A DNA stretch of 28,591 nucleotides, from positions 1-28,591 of IMG/VR virus record IMGVR_UViG_3300031951_000932; one strand, written 5' to 3'. Both the position numbers and the translations under genes were made by a program. The DNA comes from a virus. A model generated the notes under the pieces. That model made no database searches. It saw only the letters and a program-made list of their open reading frames with translations, and was not told where the DNA came from. Shown here piece by piece: positions 1 to 6,282 of this stretch; within the stretch, counting starts at the first letter, position 1, and every line of letters starts with the position of its first letter.

Positions 1-23
1 TAGTTCCCTAGGCGTGATAGTAA

Positions 24-126
24 GAGGCTGACTGGTTAGGTGAGCGCCCGAGGCTGACTGGTTAGGTGAGCGCCCGAGGCTGACTGGTTAGGTGAGCGCC
101 CGAGGCTGACTGGTTAGGTGAGCGCC
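24..126. repeat. Four tandem 26-bp direct repeats
   Basis: Four head-to-tail copies of a 26-bp unit (GAGGCTGACTGGTTAGGTGA followed by GCGCCC) begin at 24, 50, 76 and 102. The first three are identical and the fourth loses its last base before running into unique sequence. There are no spacers between copies. Inside the unit, GGTTAGGTGAGCGCC resembles the GAGTTAGCGGCGC that follows the array at 134-146. Iteron-type binding sites for a replication or regulatory protein are one reading, and a simple tandem duplication is another. The array may continue or have partners left of the window. Confidence 0.9.
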
Positions 127-150
127 TTAACCTGAGTTAGCGGCGCTGAC

Positions 151-179
151 CTGCTAGCACGAGTGCTAGCAGCTTTTTG
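151..179 (+). terminator. Rho-independent terminator, rightward (T1)
   Basis: A 9-bp perfect stem (CTGCTAGCA with TGCTAGCAG) closes a CGAG tetraloop and is followed by CTTTTTG. It would stop rightward transcription entering from left of the window. Its sequence is closely related to the terminator at 232-262, as if one were duplicated from the other. Confidence 0.75.
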
Positions 180-199
180 CTGCAGTTGTCAAGCGCCCA

Positions 200-228
200 A
201 AAACAAAAAAGGCCAGACCGTCCGGCCT
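200..228 (-). terminator. Rho-independent terminator, leftward
   Basis: Read on the minus strand, AGGCCGGACGGTCTGGCCT folds into a GC-rich hairpin and is followed by TTTTTGTTTTT. It lies between the two rightward terminators, so this short stretch blocks transcription in both directions. No leftward gene is visible to its right before 789. Confidence 0.6.
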
Positions 229-231
229 GAC

Positions 232-262
232 CTGTTAGCACGGATGTGCTAACAGCTTTTTT
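232..262 (+). terminator. Rho-independent terminator, rightward (T2)
   Basis: A 10-bp perfect stem (CTGTTAGCAC with GTGCTAACAG) closes a GGAT loop and is followed by CTTTTTT. It shares the GACCTG, TAGCAC and CAGCTTTTT blocks with the terminator at 151-179, so the two look like diverged duplicates. Confidence 0.8.
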
Positions 263-676
263 AGGGCGCGTCAACCCCTAACCAAAGTTAGCGATTTAGT
301 GGTAAAGTTAGCGCGTAATATTATTGCGCTAACTTTAGTAACGCTTAGTTATCAACGACTTAACCCCCTAAAGTTAGAAGTAAGCGTTTTTCAGAAATTG
401 AGAGGGGAGAATTGAGTTTTTAGACAGTGGGAGCACGCCCTCGCTGATGCACCACCACACTGTCAAAAATGGGAGCAGCCTCTCCAGAACGCTCTTACTT
501 ACTTACTTTCAAACTTTATATATATATATATCCCTTACAATCCTGCATTTCTGCGGCTTTCCGGGTGCCTCCCTAAAGTTAGCGTTTTCAAAACCGGACT
601 CTTACTTTACCCCAGTTTCCTTACTTTCCCCCTCGTTCATAAAAGGTATACTCCAACCTGAACGAACCCCCTCCAT
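263..676. other. Gene-free control region, candidate origin
   Basis: No coding frame with a credible ribosome-binding site is seen here. The stretch carries AAAGTTAGCG boxes at 284-293, 304-313, 327-336 (inverted) and 575-584, plus a variant at 370-379. It also holds a TA dinucleotide tract at 517-531 that would melt easily, and CTTACTTT at 502, 601 and 620. Repeated boxes beside an AT-rich tract and outside coding sequence resemble replication origins or dense regulator-binding regions. That role is inferred. A weak promoter-like TATACT at 647-652 lacks a good -35 box. Confidence 0.5.
303..337. repeat. Perfect 12-bp inverted repeat with AT-rich loop
   Basis: TAAAGTTAGCGC at 303-314 is the exact reverse complement of GCGCTAACTTTA at 326-337, with an 11-nt AT-rich loop between. 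The arms are two copies of the AAAGTTAGCG box found elsewhere in this region. On the minus strand the loop contains TAATATTAC. There is no T-run after either arm, so it is not a terminator. It could be an operator, a cruciform, or part of an origin. Confidence 0.8.
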
Positions 677-705
677 TTGACATAAGCCATTAGATGTGCT
701 ACATT
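677..705 (+). promoter_or_regulatory. Sigma70-type promoter of transcription unit 1
   Basis: TTGACA at 677-682 and TACATT at 700-705 are separated by 17 nt, and TGC before the -10 box gives an extended -10. It shares TTGACATA and ATGTGCTACA with the promoter at 3712-3740, so both probably answer to the same polymerase. Transcripts would start near 712, about 75 nt before the first gene. Confidence 0.8.
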
Positions 706-761
706 AATAACACTGGGAAAGCAGCTGCTCCCCAGCGCCCCGCGCCCGTGCGCGTGCGGGT

Positions 762-777
762 CTTAACCAGAGTTAAG
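762..777 (+). promoter_or_regulatory. Palindrome overlapping a ribosome-binding site
   Basis: CTTAAC and GTTAAG flank CAGA, and the right arm runs into the Shine-Dalgarno sequence AAGGAG (775-780) of the gene at 789. As RNA this could fold and hide the ribosome-binding site, and as DNA it could be an operator. Related half-palindromes occur at 127-140 and at 3797-3808, just ahead of the gene at 3831. Confidence 0.45.
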
Positions 778-788
778 GAGCAACGACC

Positions 789-1004
789 ATGACGACCGAT
801 ACCGAGTGCAAATACTGCGTCAGTGAAGCTGACTACCGCGTCAAGAAGATCGCGCACGCCAACCGCCTTGCACGCTTCGCGCAAGCTGAACTGAACCATA
901 CCCGCGACTGCCTCCGCGCAGGAATGCCTACTGACGTAGTGCTCGACGGAATCGACGAGACTTTGCGACTGCTCACCAAGCTGCTCGCCCACTGCACCAA
1001 CTAA
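789..1004 (+). CDS. Hypothetical protein, 71 aa
   Basis: First gene after the promoter at 677, with an ideal ribosome-binding site (AAGGAGCAA at 775) and an ATG start. The protein has a CKYC pair near the N-terminus (residues 7-10), followed by helix-rich, Arg- and Ala-rich sequence. A single Cys pair could bind metal only with partners elsewhere, and the two further Cys residues are not arranged as a classical zinc ribbon. No family is recognised. Its place at the head of an early transcription unit fits a small host-takeover or regulatory protein, but nothing in the sequence proves that. Confidence 0.75.
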   Translation: MTTDTECKYCVSEADYRVKKIAHANRLARFAQAELNHTRDCLRAGMPTDVVLDGIDETLRLLTKLLAHCTN

Positions 1005-1027
1005 TTACCAACCAAGGAGCAAACACC

Positions 1028-1159
1028 ATGACCACTTTGACCATCCACGCACCGCGCCATTACATCTGCCTGCGTCGTGCCTCCCAGTCCCTGCTCGCTG
1101 CACTCCAGCGCGAGCACGCGTCGATCATCAACAACCTCACCAACAAGAAGGATGCCTAA
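1028..1159 (+). CDS. Hypothetical small protein, 43 aa
   Basis: A short frame from ATG 1028 to TAA 1157-1159, preceded by AAGGAGCAAAC at 1014, the extended ribosome-binding site used through the window. That site is the main reason to call it. The product begins MTTLTIHAPRHY and continues as a basic, probably helical peptide ending NNLTNKKDA. There are no membrane segment, Cys pair or known motif. It lies 23 nt after the preceding gene and 2 nt before the next, as expected in an early phage operon. Function unknown. Confidence 0.65.
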   Translation: MTTLTIHAPRHYICLRRASQSLLAALQREHASIINNLTNKKDA

Positions 1160-1161
1160 CC

Positions 1162-1437
1162 ATGGTTAAGCTTTTGCATTGGTGCGCGCTGCGCATTTCG
1201 TCCCTCGCCTACCTCGTCGTGCGCCTCGGCGATCACCTCTGGGAGATCGGTGGTAACCTCGAACTGTGGTGCGATGAGAAGCACTGGGCCAAGTTGTCTA
1301 AGCGCGTAGCCAAGCAACACCCGATCAAGGGTGAAGCCATCAAGGCATGGCTGGCAGTGCCAGTCCCACCACTCGACTATACGTTTGACCCAGACAAGCC
1401 GATCATCACCATGCTTGACGAATGGGAGGACAAGTGA
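1162..1437 (+). CDS. Hypothetical protein, 91 aa
   Basis: It starts at ATG 1162 behind AAGGATGCC, and its stop codon overlaps the next start (TGATG at 1435-1439), which suggests translational coupling. The first 25 residues or so are hydrophobic with Trp and Cys (LLHWCALRISSLAYLVV) and could form an amphipathic or membrane-associated helix. The rest is soluble and charged, with an acidic end (LDEWEDK). No family is recognised. Confidence 0.7.
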   Translation: MVKLLHWCALRISSLAYLVVRLGDHLWEIGGNLELWCDEKHWAKLSKRVAKQHPIKGEAIKAWLAVPVPPLDYTFDPDKPIITMLDEWEDK

Positions 1438-1706
1438 TGCGCTTTGACGAAGCCCAAGCCCTCAAACCGGGCACACTGCTAGCCGTCAGGGATGACGTGC
1501 TGGACGACGACCCGGAAGACAATGAACACTACGCCTTGCGCGACGTGGTTGCCACACACGGCTACCTCTATCGGTTCACCCATCTACTCGAAAACGATCA
1601 CTACCCAGTCCAAGCCACATCGCTGGTGACGGGTAAACACATGGAGTTCTTCCTTAACGAAGTAGATGCAGCGGAGGAGGGAGAAGGGAAGGAGTTAACG
1701 CCATGA
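1437..1706 (+). CDS. Hypothetical acidic protein, 89 aa
   Basis: ATG 1437 overlaps the preceding stop, and GGGAGG at 1425-1430 provides the ribosome-binding site, so it is preferred to the in-frame GTG or ATG codons just upstream. The product begins MRFDEAQALKPG and has a strongly acidic patch (LDDDPEDNEHY, about residues 21-31). Mixed beta-type sequence follows, then an acidic C-terminus. The arrangement resembles small phage proteins with one compact beta-rich domain. No known family is recognised. It overlaps the next gene by 4 nt (ATGA). Confidence 0.7.
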   Translation: MRFDEAQALKPGTLLAVRDDVLDDDPEDNEHYALRDVVATHGYLYRFTHLLENDHYPVQATSLVTGKHMEFFLNEVDAAEEGEGKELTP

Positions 1707-1906
1707 CCATGCACTTCTGCGCTAACTGCGGTTATGGGATCGGTGACGGGCGCGCAGCCTTGGGTTATCGCACGTGCCTTGCCTGCGGCGACCGCGAAGC
1801 GCGAAGCAGACGCCGGGTAGTCGCCCCCCTCAACAAGAGCAACTACGTCCTTATAACCAACCCCGAGGACCTCAAGCAACTGAACCCCAAGCGAGTAGGA
1901 GAGTGA
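1703..1906 (+). CDS. DksA/TraR-type zinc-ribbon protein, 67 aa
   Basis: Residues 6-29 read CANCG, about 15 residues, then CLACG, giving a four-Cys site (C6, C9, C25, C28). The intervening GIGDGR and GYRTC match the DksA/TraR C-terminal zinc finger pattern. Full DksA also has a long coiled coil whose acidic tip enters the RNA polymerase secondary channel. Here only the finger and about 38 downstream residues are present, so an effect on host RNA polymerase is possible but not shown. The start overlaps the preceding stop (ATGA), and a second ATG lies two codons on. Confidence 0.7.
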   Translation: MTMHFCANCGYGIGDGRAALGYRTCLACGDREARSRRRVVAPLNKSNYVLITNPEDLKQLNPKRVGE

Positions 1907-1907
1907 A

Positions 1908-2129
1908 ATGAGCGACGACCTGATTTTGAGTATGCCGCACCATGCGGGCAAGGTTGTGGAGTCCGTCCATGTGTGGGGCGACCTTGCACACTACGAGCGT
2001 AGGAAGGGTGACGACGAGGGGCTCGACCGCATCGTGGTTACGTTCACTGATGGCACCCGTGTCGTTGCGTCCTACTGGTCAAGCGAGATGGGTGGTTTGA
2101 CCATCGACGAGGGAGAAGACGATGCGTAG
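1908..2129 (+). CDS. Hypothetical protein, 73 aa
   Basis: ATG 1908 follows AGGAG at 1897-1901 and lies one base past the preceding stop. The protein looks like a single small beta-rich domain. Strand-like stretches (VVESVHVWG, RIVVTFTDGTRVVASYW) are followed by an acidic tail (TIDEGEDDA). This architecture is common among small phage accessory proteins, but no named family can be assigned. It overlaps the next gene by 8 nt. Confidence 0.7.
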   Translation: MSDDLILSMPHHAGKVVESVHVWGDLAHYERRKGDDEGLDRIVVTFTDGTRVVASYWSSEMGGLTIDEGEDDA

Positions 2130-2319
2130 CTGGCTAGCATACAAGCTGATGTGCTGGGCGCTGTGGTGTGACCACGACCGCACTATGATGATGGCTATCG
2201 CCCTGTCAGCCGAGAGTGCAAGGCGTGACCTCGAAGCGCGGGGGCTTCACCTCGTCCCCGACGAGAACGGTGTCCCTACCATCCAGCCCATCAACACTAA
2301 ACCAACCACAATGCACTAG
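2122..2319 (+). CDS. Hypothetical protein, 65 aa
   Basis: It starts inside the end of the preceding gene, with GAGGGAG at 2109-2115 as ribosome-binding site. The N-terminus (LAYKLMCWALWCDHDRTMMMAIAL) is rich in hydrophobic residues, Met and Trp but interrupted by charges, so an amphipathic helix is more likely than a true membrane segment. The C-terminal half (LHLVPDENGVPTIQPINT) looks extended. No family recognised. Confidence 0.6.
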   Translation: MRSWLAYKLMCWALWCDHDRTMMMAIALSAESARRDLEARGLHLVPDENGVPTIQPINTKPTTMH

Positions 2320-2328
2320 GAGTAAGCC

Positions 2329-2523
2329 ATGACTGAGGAAGAACTGTTCATTGAGTTGGAGGCACTCGAAGCAGCCGAGCGTGCCATCAAGGCGCAGCGT
2401 AGGGAGTTGGAGGACAAGTGCTACGCCTTCGGCAAGAGGATCGGCTACGGTGGGCGGTTCCGCATCGACCACCTACGCATCAACTACAACATGTATAAAG
2501 CCAAGAAGGAGCAAGCAGCATGA
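2329..2523 (+). CDS. Coiled-coil hypothetical protein, 64 aa
   Basis: ATG 2329 follows TAGGAGTAAGCC. Residues 3-32 are dense in Glu, Leu, Ala and Lys with heptad-like spacing (EELFIELEALEAAERAIKAQ), predicting a coiled coil or long helix. A Gly-, Arg- and Tyr-containing basic segment follows. It may dimerise or bind a nucleic acid or protein partner, but no family is recognised. Its stop overlaps the next ATG (ATGA at 2520-2523). Confidence 0.65.
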   Translation: MTEEELFIELEALEAAERAIKAQRRELEDKCYAFGKRIGYGGRFRIDHLRINYNMYKAKKEQAA

Positions 2524-2717
2524 CTACACTTATCATCGGAGGCAAGGACCGCAGCGACTACCGCGCTATGAGCACACGCGAGCTGATCGAGGAGGCCAAG
2601 TATACCCCCAGCATCGAGCTGTGCATCGTGCTGGCCGAGCGCCTCGATGAGGCTGAGCGTAACCGGCGTTACGCCCGGTGCGAAGAGTGCGACCGCTACA
2701 TCAACACTAACCCATAA
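2520..2717 (+). CDS. Hypothetical protein, 65 aa, C-terminal Cys pair
   Basis: AAGGAGCAA at 2506 lies ahead of ATG 2520, which is also coupled to the preceding stop. The protein begins MTTLIIGGKDRSDYRAMSTR and ends in a basic segment with ARCEECDRYINTNP. The CEEC pair could bind zinc with a partner or through dimerisation. A helix with Leu and Glu (LIEEAKYTPSIELCIVLAERL) occupies the middle. No family recognised. Confidence 0.65.
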   Translation: MTTLIIGGKDRSDYRAMSTRELIEEAKYTPSIELCIVLAERLDEAERNRRYARCEECDRYINTNP

Positions 2718-2729
2718 GGAGCAAAGACC

Positions 2730-3701
2730 ATGGCACTAGGATGGAACACACTGCGCAGCCTGCCCCGGCTACGCACTTACAAGGATGCCTACGAGCGTGA
2801 GGTCAACACCAAGCCCATCAAGGGCGACGACCGAAACCCCAAGCCCATCGCGCAGCGCAGTATGAAGTGGCGGCATATCCGCAAAGCGGACGATGCTACT
2901 ATCAGCATCCACGAGACCTTGCAGGGCGGCTACCTGCCGATTTTAACTTTCAACCCTGACAACACGGTGCTCGTGCGTCCGTCTGGCTTTTGGAACAAGG
3001 CGACAAGCCACGACATGATCCGGGAAATCCTTGGTATCAGGATATGGACCGAGGCGGGTGACTCATGGGTGCAGTGTCGAGGCGGGACTTACCGACTGCG
3101 TCCGCAGCCGAAGGCTCAGTGGAACCGGGACAAGAACGAGTACGACGACCCCGAGATTACGTCCGAGCACGACAACCTGTTCATCTGGGTGCCGAACGAG
3201 ACGATGCGCTACCCGTCTGGTGAGTGGGTGTTCGTCAACCCTGAGGATCGGGTAACTCACGTTATCGACCGCAAGGGTGCGCGAGAAGTGCGCGAGCGCT
3301 ACGCTGACTACCTGCGCTACGCGTCGGCCATGTTCAAGCTGCGTCGGGACAACCGGCCTGAGTTCGATGAGTATGTGGAAGCGTTCCAGATGGATAAGAC
3401 CGTATTTACCGCTCACGGCACCTATAAGCCTTGGTGGCTGCTGCCTAGCAACCCGCTGGAGCGAGGGTTCAGCCATGAGGACGCAGCTAACCTGTGCGCG
3501 CTGATGCAGTCCGAGGTGCCTGAATGTCAGTACAAGGCCTACCTGTGGCTGACCGCGCGCAACTGGGGAGGCCTCAACGACGTGCTCAAGGCCATCGACC
3601 ACTGCCTCCTCATGCACCACCACGCCAAGATGCTGAAGGTCAAGCGGCACGAGCTGGGGGCCAAGGCCCTCGACCGCTACAAGTGGGCGATCCCGGCGTA
3701 A
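2730..3701 (+). CDS. Hypothetical protein, 323 aa
   Basis: The largest product of the first transcription unit, started at ATG 2730 behind AAGGAGCAAAGACC. It is a soluble mixed alpha/beta protein with many Trp and Tyr residues. Features include a basic N-terminal region (KPIAQRSMKWRHIRK), a beta-rich middle (GGYLPILTFNPDNTVLVRP) and a helical C-terminus with a His-rich patch (HCLLMHHHAKMLKVKRHE). I see no catalytic signature and do not recognise a family. The His patch could bind metal, but there is no conserved metalloenzyme spacing. It is followed by the promoter at 3712, so it ends its unit. Confidence 0.8.
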   Translation: MALGWNTLRSLPRLRTYKDAYEREVNTKPIKGDDRNPKPIAQRSMKWRHIRKADDATISIHETLQGGYLPILTFNPDNTVLVRPSGFWNKATSHDMIREILGIRIWTEAGDSWVQCRGGTYRLRPQPKAQWNRDKNEYDDPEITSEHDNLFIWVPNETMRYPSGEWVFVNPEDRVTHVIDRKGAREVRERYADYLRYASAMFKLRRDNRPEFDEYVEAFQMDKTVFTAHGTYKPWWLLPSNPLERGFSHEDAANLCALMQSEVPECQYKAYLWLTARNWGGLNDVLKAIDHCLLMHHHAKMLKVKRHELGAKALDRYKWAIPA

Positions 3702-3711
3702 GCCAGATCGC

Positions 3712-3740
3712 TTGACATAGCGCTATTAATGTGCTACAGT
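3712..3740 (+). promoter_or_regulatory. Sigma70-type promoter of transcription unit 2
   Basis: TTGACA at 3712-3717 and TACAGT at 3735-3740 with a 17-nt spacer, and TGC before the -10 box. It is nearly a copy of the promoter at 677-705. The leader of about 85 nt contains a small hairpin (GCGGC/GCCGC at 3759-3772) and the half-palindrome TAACTCAAGTTA at 3797-3808 just before the ribosome-binding site of the AAA+ ATPase. Confidence 0.8.
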
Positions 3741-3830
3741 ATATGCACAATGAGAAGAGCGGCCCGAGCCGCCAAGCGTCAACCATAACCAACCGCTAAC
3801 TCAAGTTAACAACCTAGGAGCAATCATACC

Positions 3831-4901
3831 ATGAGCACCATTAACTTTGGCACCACTGTGTCCCTCGACGAAGCCGCGACCTTGGTTCGCACTTGCCAGC
3901 ACAATCGGTTCTTCCTGCGCGGTGAGCCGGGTATCGGCAAGTCCAGCCTGATGGGTGCGTTCGAGCGTCACTTCGGCGGTGCCTACGCCTATGCCTACTT
4001 CGACTGTGCGCAGAAGGACCTTGGCGATATCGCCATGCCGAGCATCAACCGTGAGGAGCGGGTCACCGAGTACTTCCCCAATGCCGTGCTGCAGCTGCAG
4101 ACTGGTAAGCCCGTAATCATCATGCTCGATGAGTTCACCAAGGCACCGCAGCCCGTGCAGAACATGCTGCATCCGTTGCTTGAGGCGCGCAACCCGCGTC
4201 TGGGTGACATCGCTCTGCCCGAGGGGTCCATCGTGTTCCTGACAGGCAACATGGCATCGGACGGTGTGGGCGATAACATCAAGGCTCACACGCTCAACCG
4301 CGTAACTACGGTTACGGTGCGCAAGCCGAGCGCCGACGAGTGGCTGGCGTGGGCGCTCAATAACGGCGTTGACCCTGTGGTCATGGCGTGGGTGGATCGC
4401 TTCCCGCATGTGATGGACAGCTACATGGACGGGGACCAGAGCAGCAACCCGTACATCTACAACCCCAAGAAGCAGCAAGGTTCGTTCGTTAGCCCTCGCT
4501 CACTGCAGCTGGTTAGCAACGTGCTCGAGCAGCGTGAGCACAACACGGCCAACGCTACGCTGGCTGCGATGATCGGTACCATCGGTGAGTCCGGTGCACG
4601 TGATCTGAATGCCTTCGTCGAGTATCAGGACCAGCTGCCTACGTGGGAAGCTGTCATCACTAACCCCAAGACGGCCAAGCTGCCTGACTCACCGGGTGCC
4701 TGTGCGGTTATGGTGTTCGGTGGTGTGACGCGTGTCGATGCTACTTCTATCACGCCGTTCATGGACTACATCGAGCGCATGGAGCCCGAGTGGCAGGCTG
4801 CCTTCGCTATCAACCTGTCCAAGAACCCCATCAAGCAGGGCGTGGCGTTCAAGTCGGTCAAGTTCCGTGACTGGTGCTACGCCAACGAGGACATTCTGTG
4901 A
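3831..4901 (+). CDS. MoxR-type AAA+ ATPase, 356 aa
   Basis: An AAA+ ATPase with Walker A GEPGIGKS (K37), Walker B IIMLDEF (D100, E101) and a sensor-1 Asn in FLTGN (N140). The length and the motif order fit the MoxR group, whose members remodel or load partner proteins and are usually encoded beside a VWA-domain protein, as here. GTAGGAGC-like sequence (TAGGAGCAA, 3815) precedes ATG 3831. The C-terminal part (about 210-356) is probably the helical lid plus a family-specific extension. It is the first gene after the promoter at 3712, and the metallopeptidase/VWA gene lies two genes downstream. The substrate cannot be read from sequence. Confidence 0.85.
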   Translation: MSTINFGTTVSLDEAATLVRTCQHNRFFLRGEPGIGKSSLMGAFERHFGGAYAYAYFDCAQKDLGDIAMPSINREERVTEYFPNAVLQLQTGKPVIIMLDEFTKAPQPVQNMLHPLLEARNPRLGDIALPEGSIVFLTGNMASDGVGDNIKAHTLNRVTTVTVRKPSADEWLAWALNNGVDPVVMAWVDRFPHVMDSYMDGDQSSNPYIYNPKKQQGSFVSPRSLQLVSNVLEQREHNTANATLAAMIGTIGESGARDLNAFVEYQDQLPTWEAVITNPKTAKLPDSPGACAVMVFGGVTRVDATSITPFMDYIERMEPEWQAAFAINLSKNPIKQGVAFKSVKFRDWCYANEDIL

Positions 4902-5071
4902 GCGGGTTGAGACTAGAACGCATCCAACCGTGGGGAGACATGTGGCGCATCCGGTATACCGACTTGCAAGGCTCGACGCGCTACGCCTTCAAAACCAAGC
5001 GAGACCACCCCGACGAGCTGTCGGTGCTCAAGTGGTGGCTTAAATATACAGGAGCAAACCAATGGCAATAA
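4898..5071 (+). CDS. Small protein between ATPase and VWA genes, 57 aa
   Basis: It starts at GTG 4898, whose last bases overlap the ATPase stop (GTGA), and it ends inside the next gene, so it is tightly coupled on both sides. The protein is beta-rich and basic (GDMWRIRYTDLQGSTRYAF) followed by a helix (ELSVLKWWLKY). No family is recognised. Because it lies between the AAA+ ATPase and the VWA partner, it may be an adaptor or regulator of that pair, but this rests on position alone. Confidence 0.65.
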   Translation: MSGLRLERIQPWGDMWRIRYTDLQGSTRYAFKTKRDHPDELSVLKWWLKYTGANQWQ

Positions 5072-6258
5072 CTGCTGAGCGCAGGCTCAAGAAAACTGTG
5101 ATCGAGTTGCTGCGTGATCCTACCTTCGCCGACATGGCGGGTATCTTCATGCTGGGCACCAAGTCGGTTGTCGAGGATATACCCACTGCTGCGACTGACG
5201 GGCGTGATGAGTGGTATGGCCGTGCCTTCGCCGATACGCTGGCTGATAAGGAGCTAGCCTTCGTCGTCGTGCACGAGTCCTACCATAAGATGCTACGCCA
5301 CCTCACTACGTGGGAGAAGCTGCACAAGGAGGACCCACAGCTGGCTAACATGGCGTGCGACTACGTCATCAACCTAGCCATCACCAAGCGCGACCCAACC
5401 GGTGTCATGGTCAAGATGCCGCAGAAGAACGGTAAGCCCATGGGCTTGCTGGATCAGCGGTTCGACAACATGAACGCCAAGCAGGTCTTCGACATCCTTA
5501 AGCAGGAGAAGAAGGACGGCAAGGGACCGGGCGGCGAGGGCGGCGATGGTGCTGGCTTAGACGAGCATGACTGGGCCGGTGCCAAGAAGCTGAGCAAGGA
5601 GGAGCAGGACGCGCTGGCCAAGGAGGTCGATCAGGCTATCCGGCAGGGACAGATCGCCGCGTCCAAGATGCACGGTGACAAGGCTGGCAACATGGCACGT
5701 GAACTGGCTGAGTTGCTCGAGCCCAAGGTAGACTGGCGCGAACTGCTGCGTGAGTTTGTGTCGGCTATCTGTGCTGGGCGTGACCAGTCCTCGTGGCGCA
5801 GACCCAACCGGCGCTTCCTCTCGGCAGATATCTACATGCCTAGCCTAGTAAGCGAACGCGTCGGGCATCTGGTTATCGGCATCGACACGTCGGGCTCCAT
5901 CGGTGGGCCGGAGCTGTCTAGGTTCCTAACCGAGGTTAAGGATATCGCCGAGCGCGTGAACCCTGACAAGGTGGACCTGATCTACTGGGACGCATCGGTG
6001 GCTGGGCACGAGGAGTATGACTCGTTCACCCTGCCTACCCTGATCGACAGCACCAAACCCAAGGGTGGTGGAGGCACGGACCCAACCTGTGTCGAGCGCT
6101 ACCTCGCCGAGAAGAAGATCACGCCCGAGTGCATCATCATGCTGACCGATGGTTATGTCGGCCAGTGGGGTAACTGGGACGTGCCGATCATGTGGTGCAT
6201 CTGTGGCGGCAACACCGTCACCGCACCGGTCGGCAAGACCATCCACATCAAGGACTAA
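5062..6258 (+). CDS. Putative metallopeptidase with VWA-like domain, 398 aa
   Basis: Two parts are visible. The N-terminal part carries VVVHESYHKML, an HExxH zinc-binding motif (H71, E72, H75), as in the DUF2201 N-terminal putative metallopeptidase domain. After a Gly- and Lys-rich linker (about 150-180), a VWA-like domain follows with a complete MIDAS: DTSGS at D275, the GGTDP Thr at T339 and LTDG at D363. VWA proteins next to MoxR ATPases are thought to bridge the ATPase to its substrate. AGGAGCAAAC precedes ATG 5062. Whether the peptidase site is active is unknown, and the third zinc ligand could not be fixed. Confidence 0.8.
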   Translation: MAITAERRLKKTVIELLRDPTFADMAGIFMLGTKSVVEDIPTAATDGRDEWYGRAFADTLADKELAFVVVHESYHKMLRHLTTWEKLHKEDPQLANMACDYVINLAITKRDPTGVMVKMPQKNGKPMGLLDQRFDNMNAKQVFDILKQEKKDGKGPGGEGGDGAGLDEHDWAGAKKLSKEEQDALAKEVDQAIRQGQIAASKMHGDKAGNMARELAELLEPKVDWRELLREFVSAICAGRDQSSWRRPNRRFLSADIYMPSLVSERVGHLVIGIDTSGSIGGPELSRFLTEVKDIAERVNPDKVDLIYWDASVAGHEEYDSFTLPTLIDSTKPKGGGGTDPTCVERYLAEKKITPECIIMLTDGYVGQWGNWDVPIMWCICGGNTVTAPVGKTIHIKD

Positions 6259-6282
6259 CAACCAAGAAGAAGGAGCAAACCA

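Noticed and set aside
24-126. A CRISPR array
   Set aside because: The repeats are contiguous with no spacers and no cas genes are seen.
447-680. A 77-codon rightward frame in the left gene-free region
   Set aside because: It has no ribosome-binding site of the kind used everywhere else, runs over the TA tract and the repeated CTTACTTT, has low-complexity composition and ends in the promoter at 677.
3801-4478. A long leftward frame opposite the AAA+ ATPase gene
   Set aside because: It is a reading-frame shadow of a gene with intact Walker motifs on the other strand, and no ribosome-binding site supports it.
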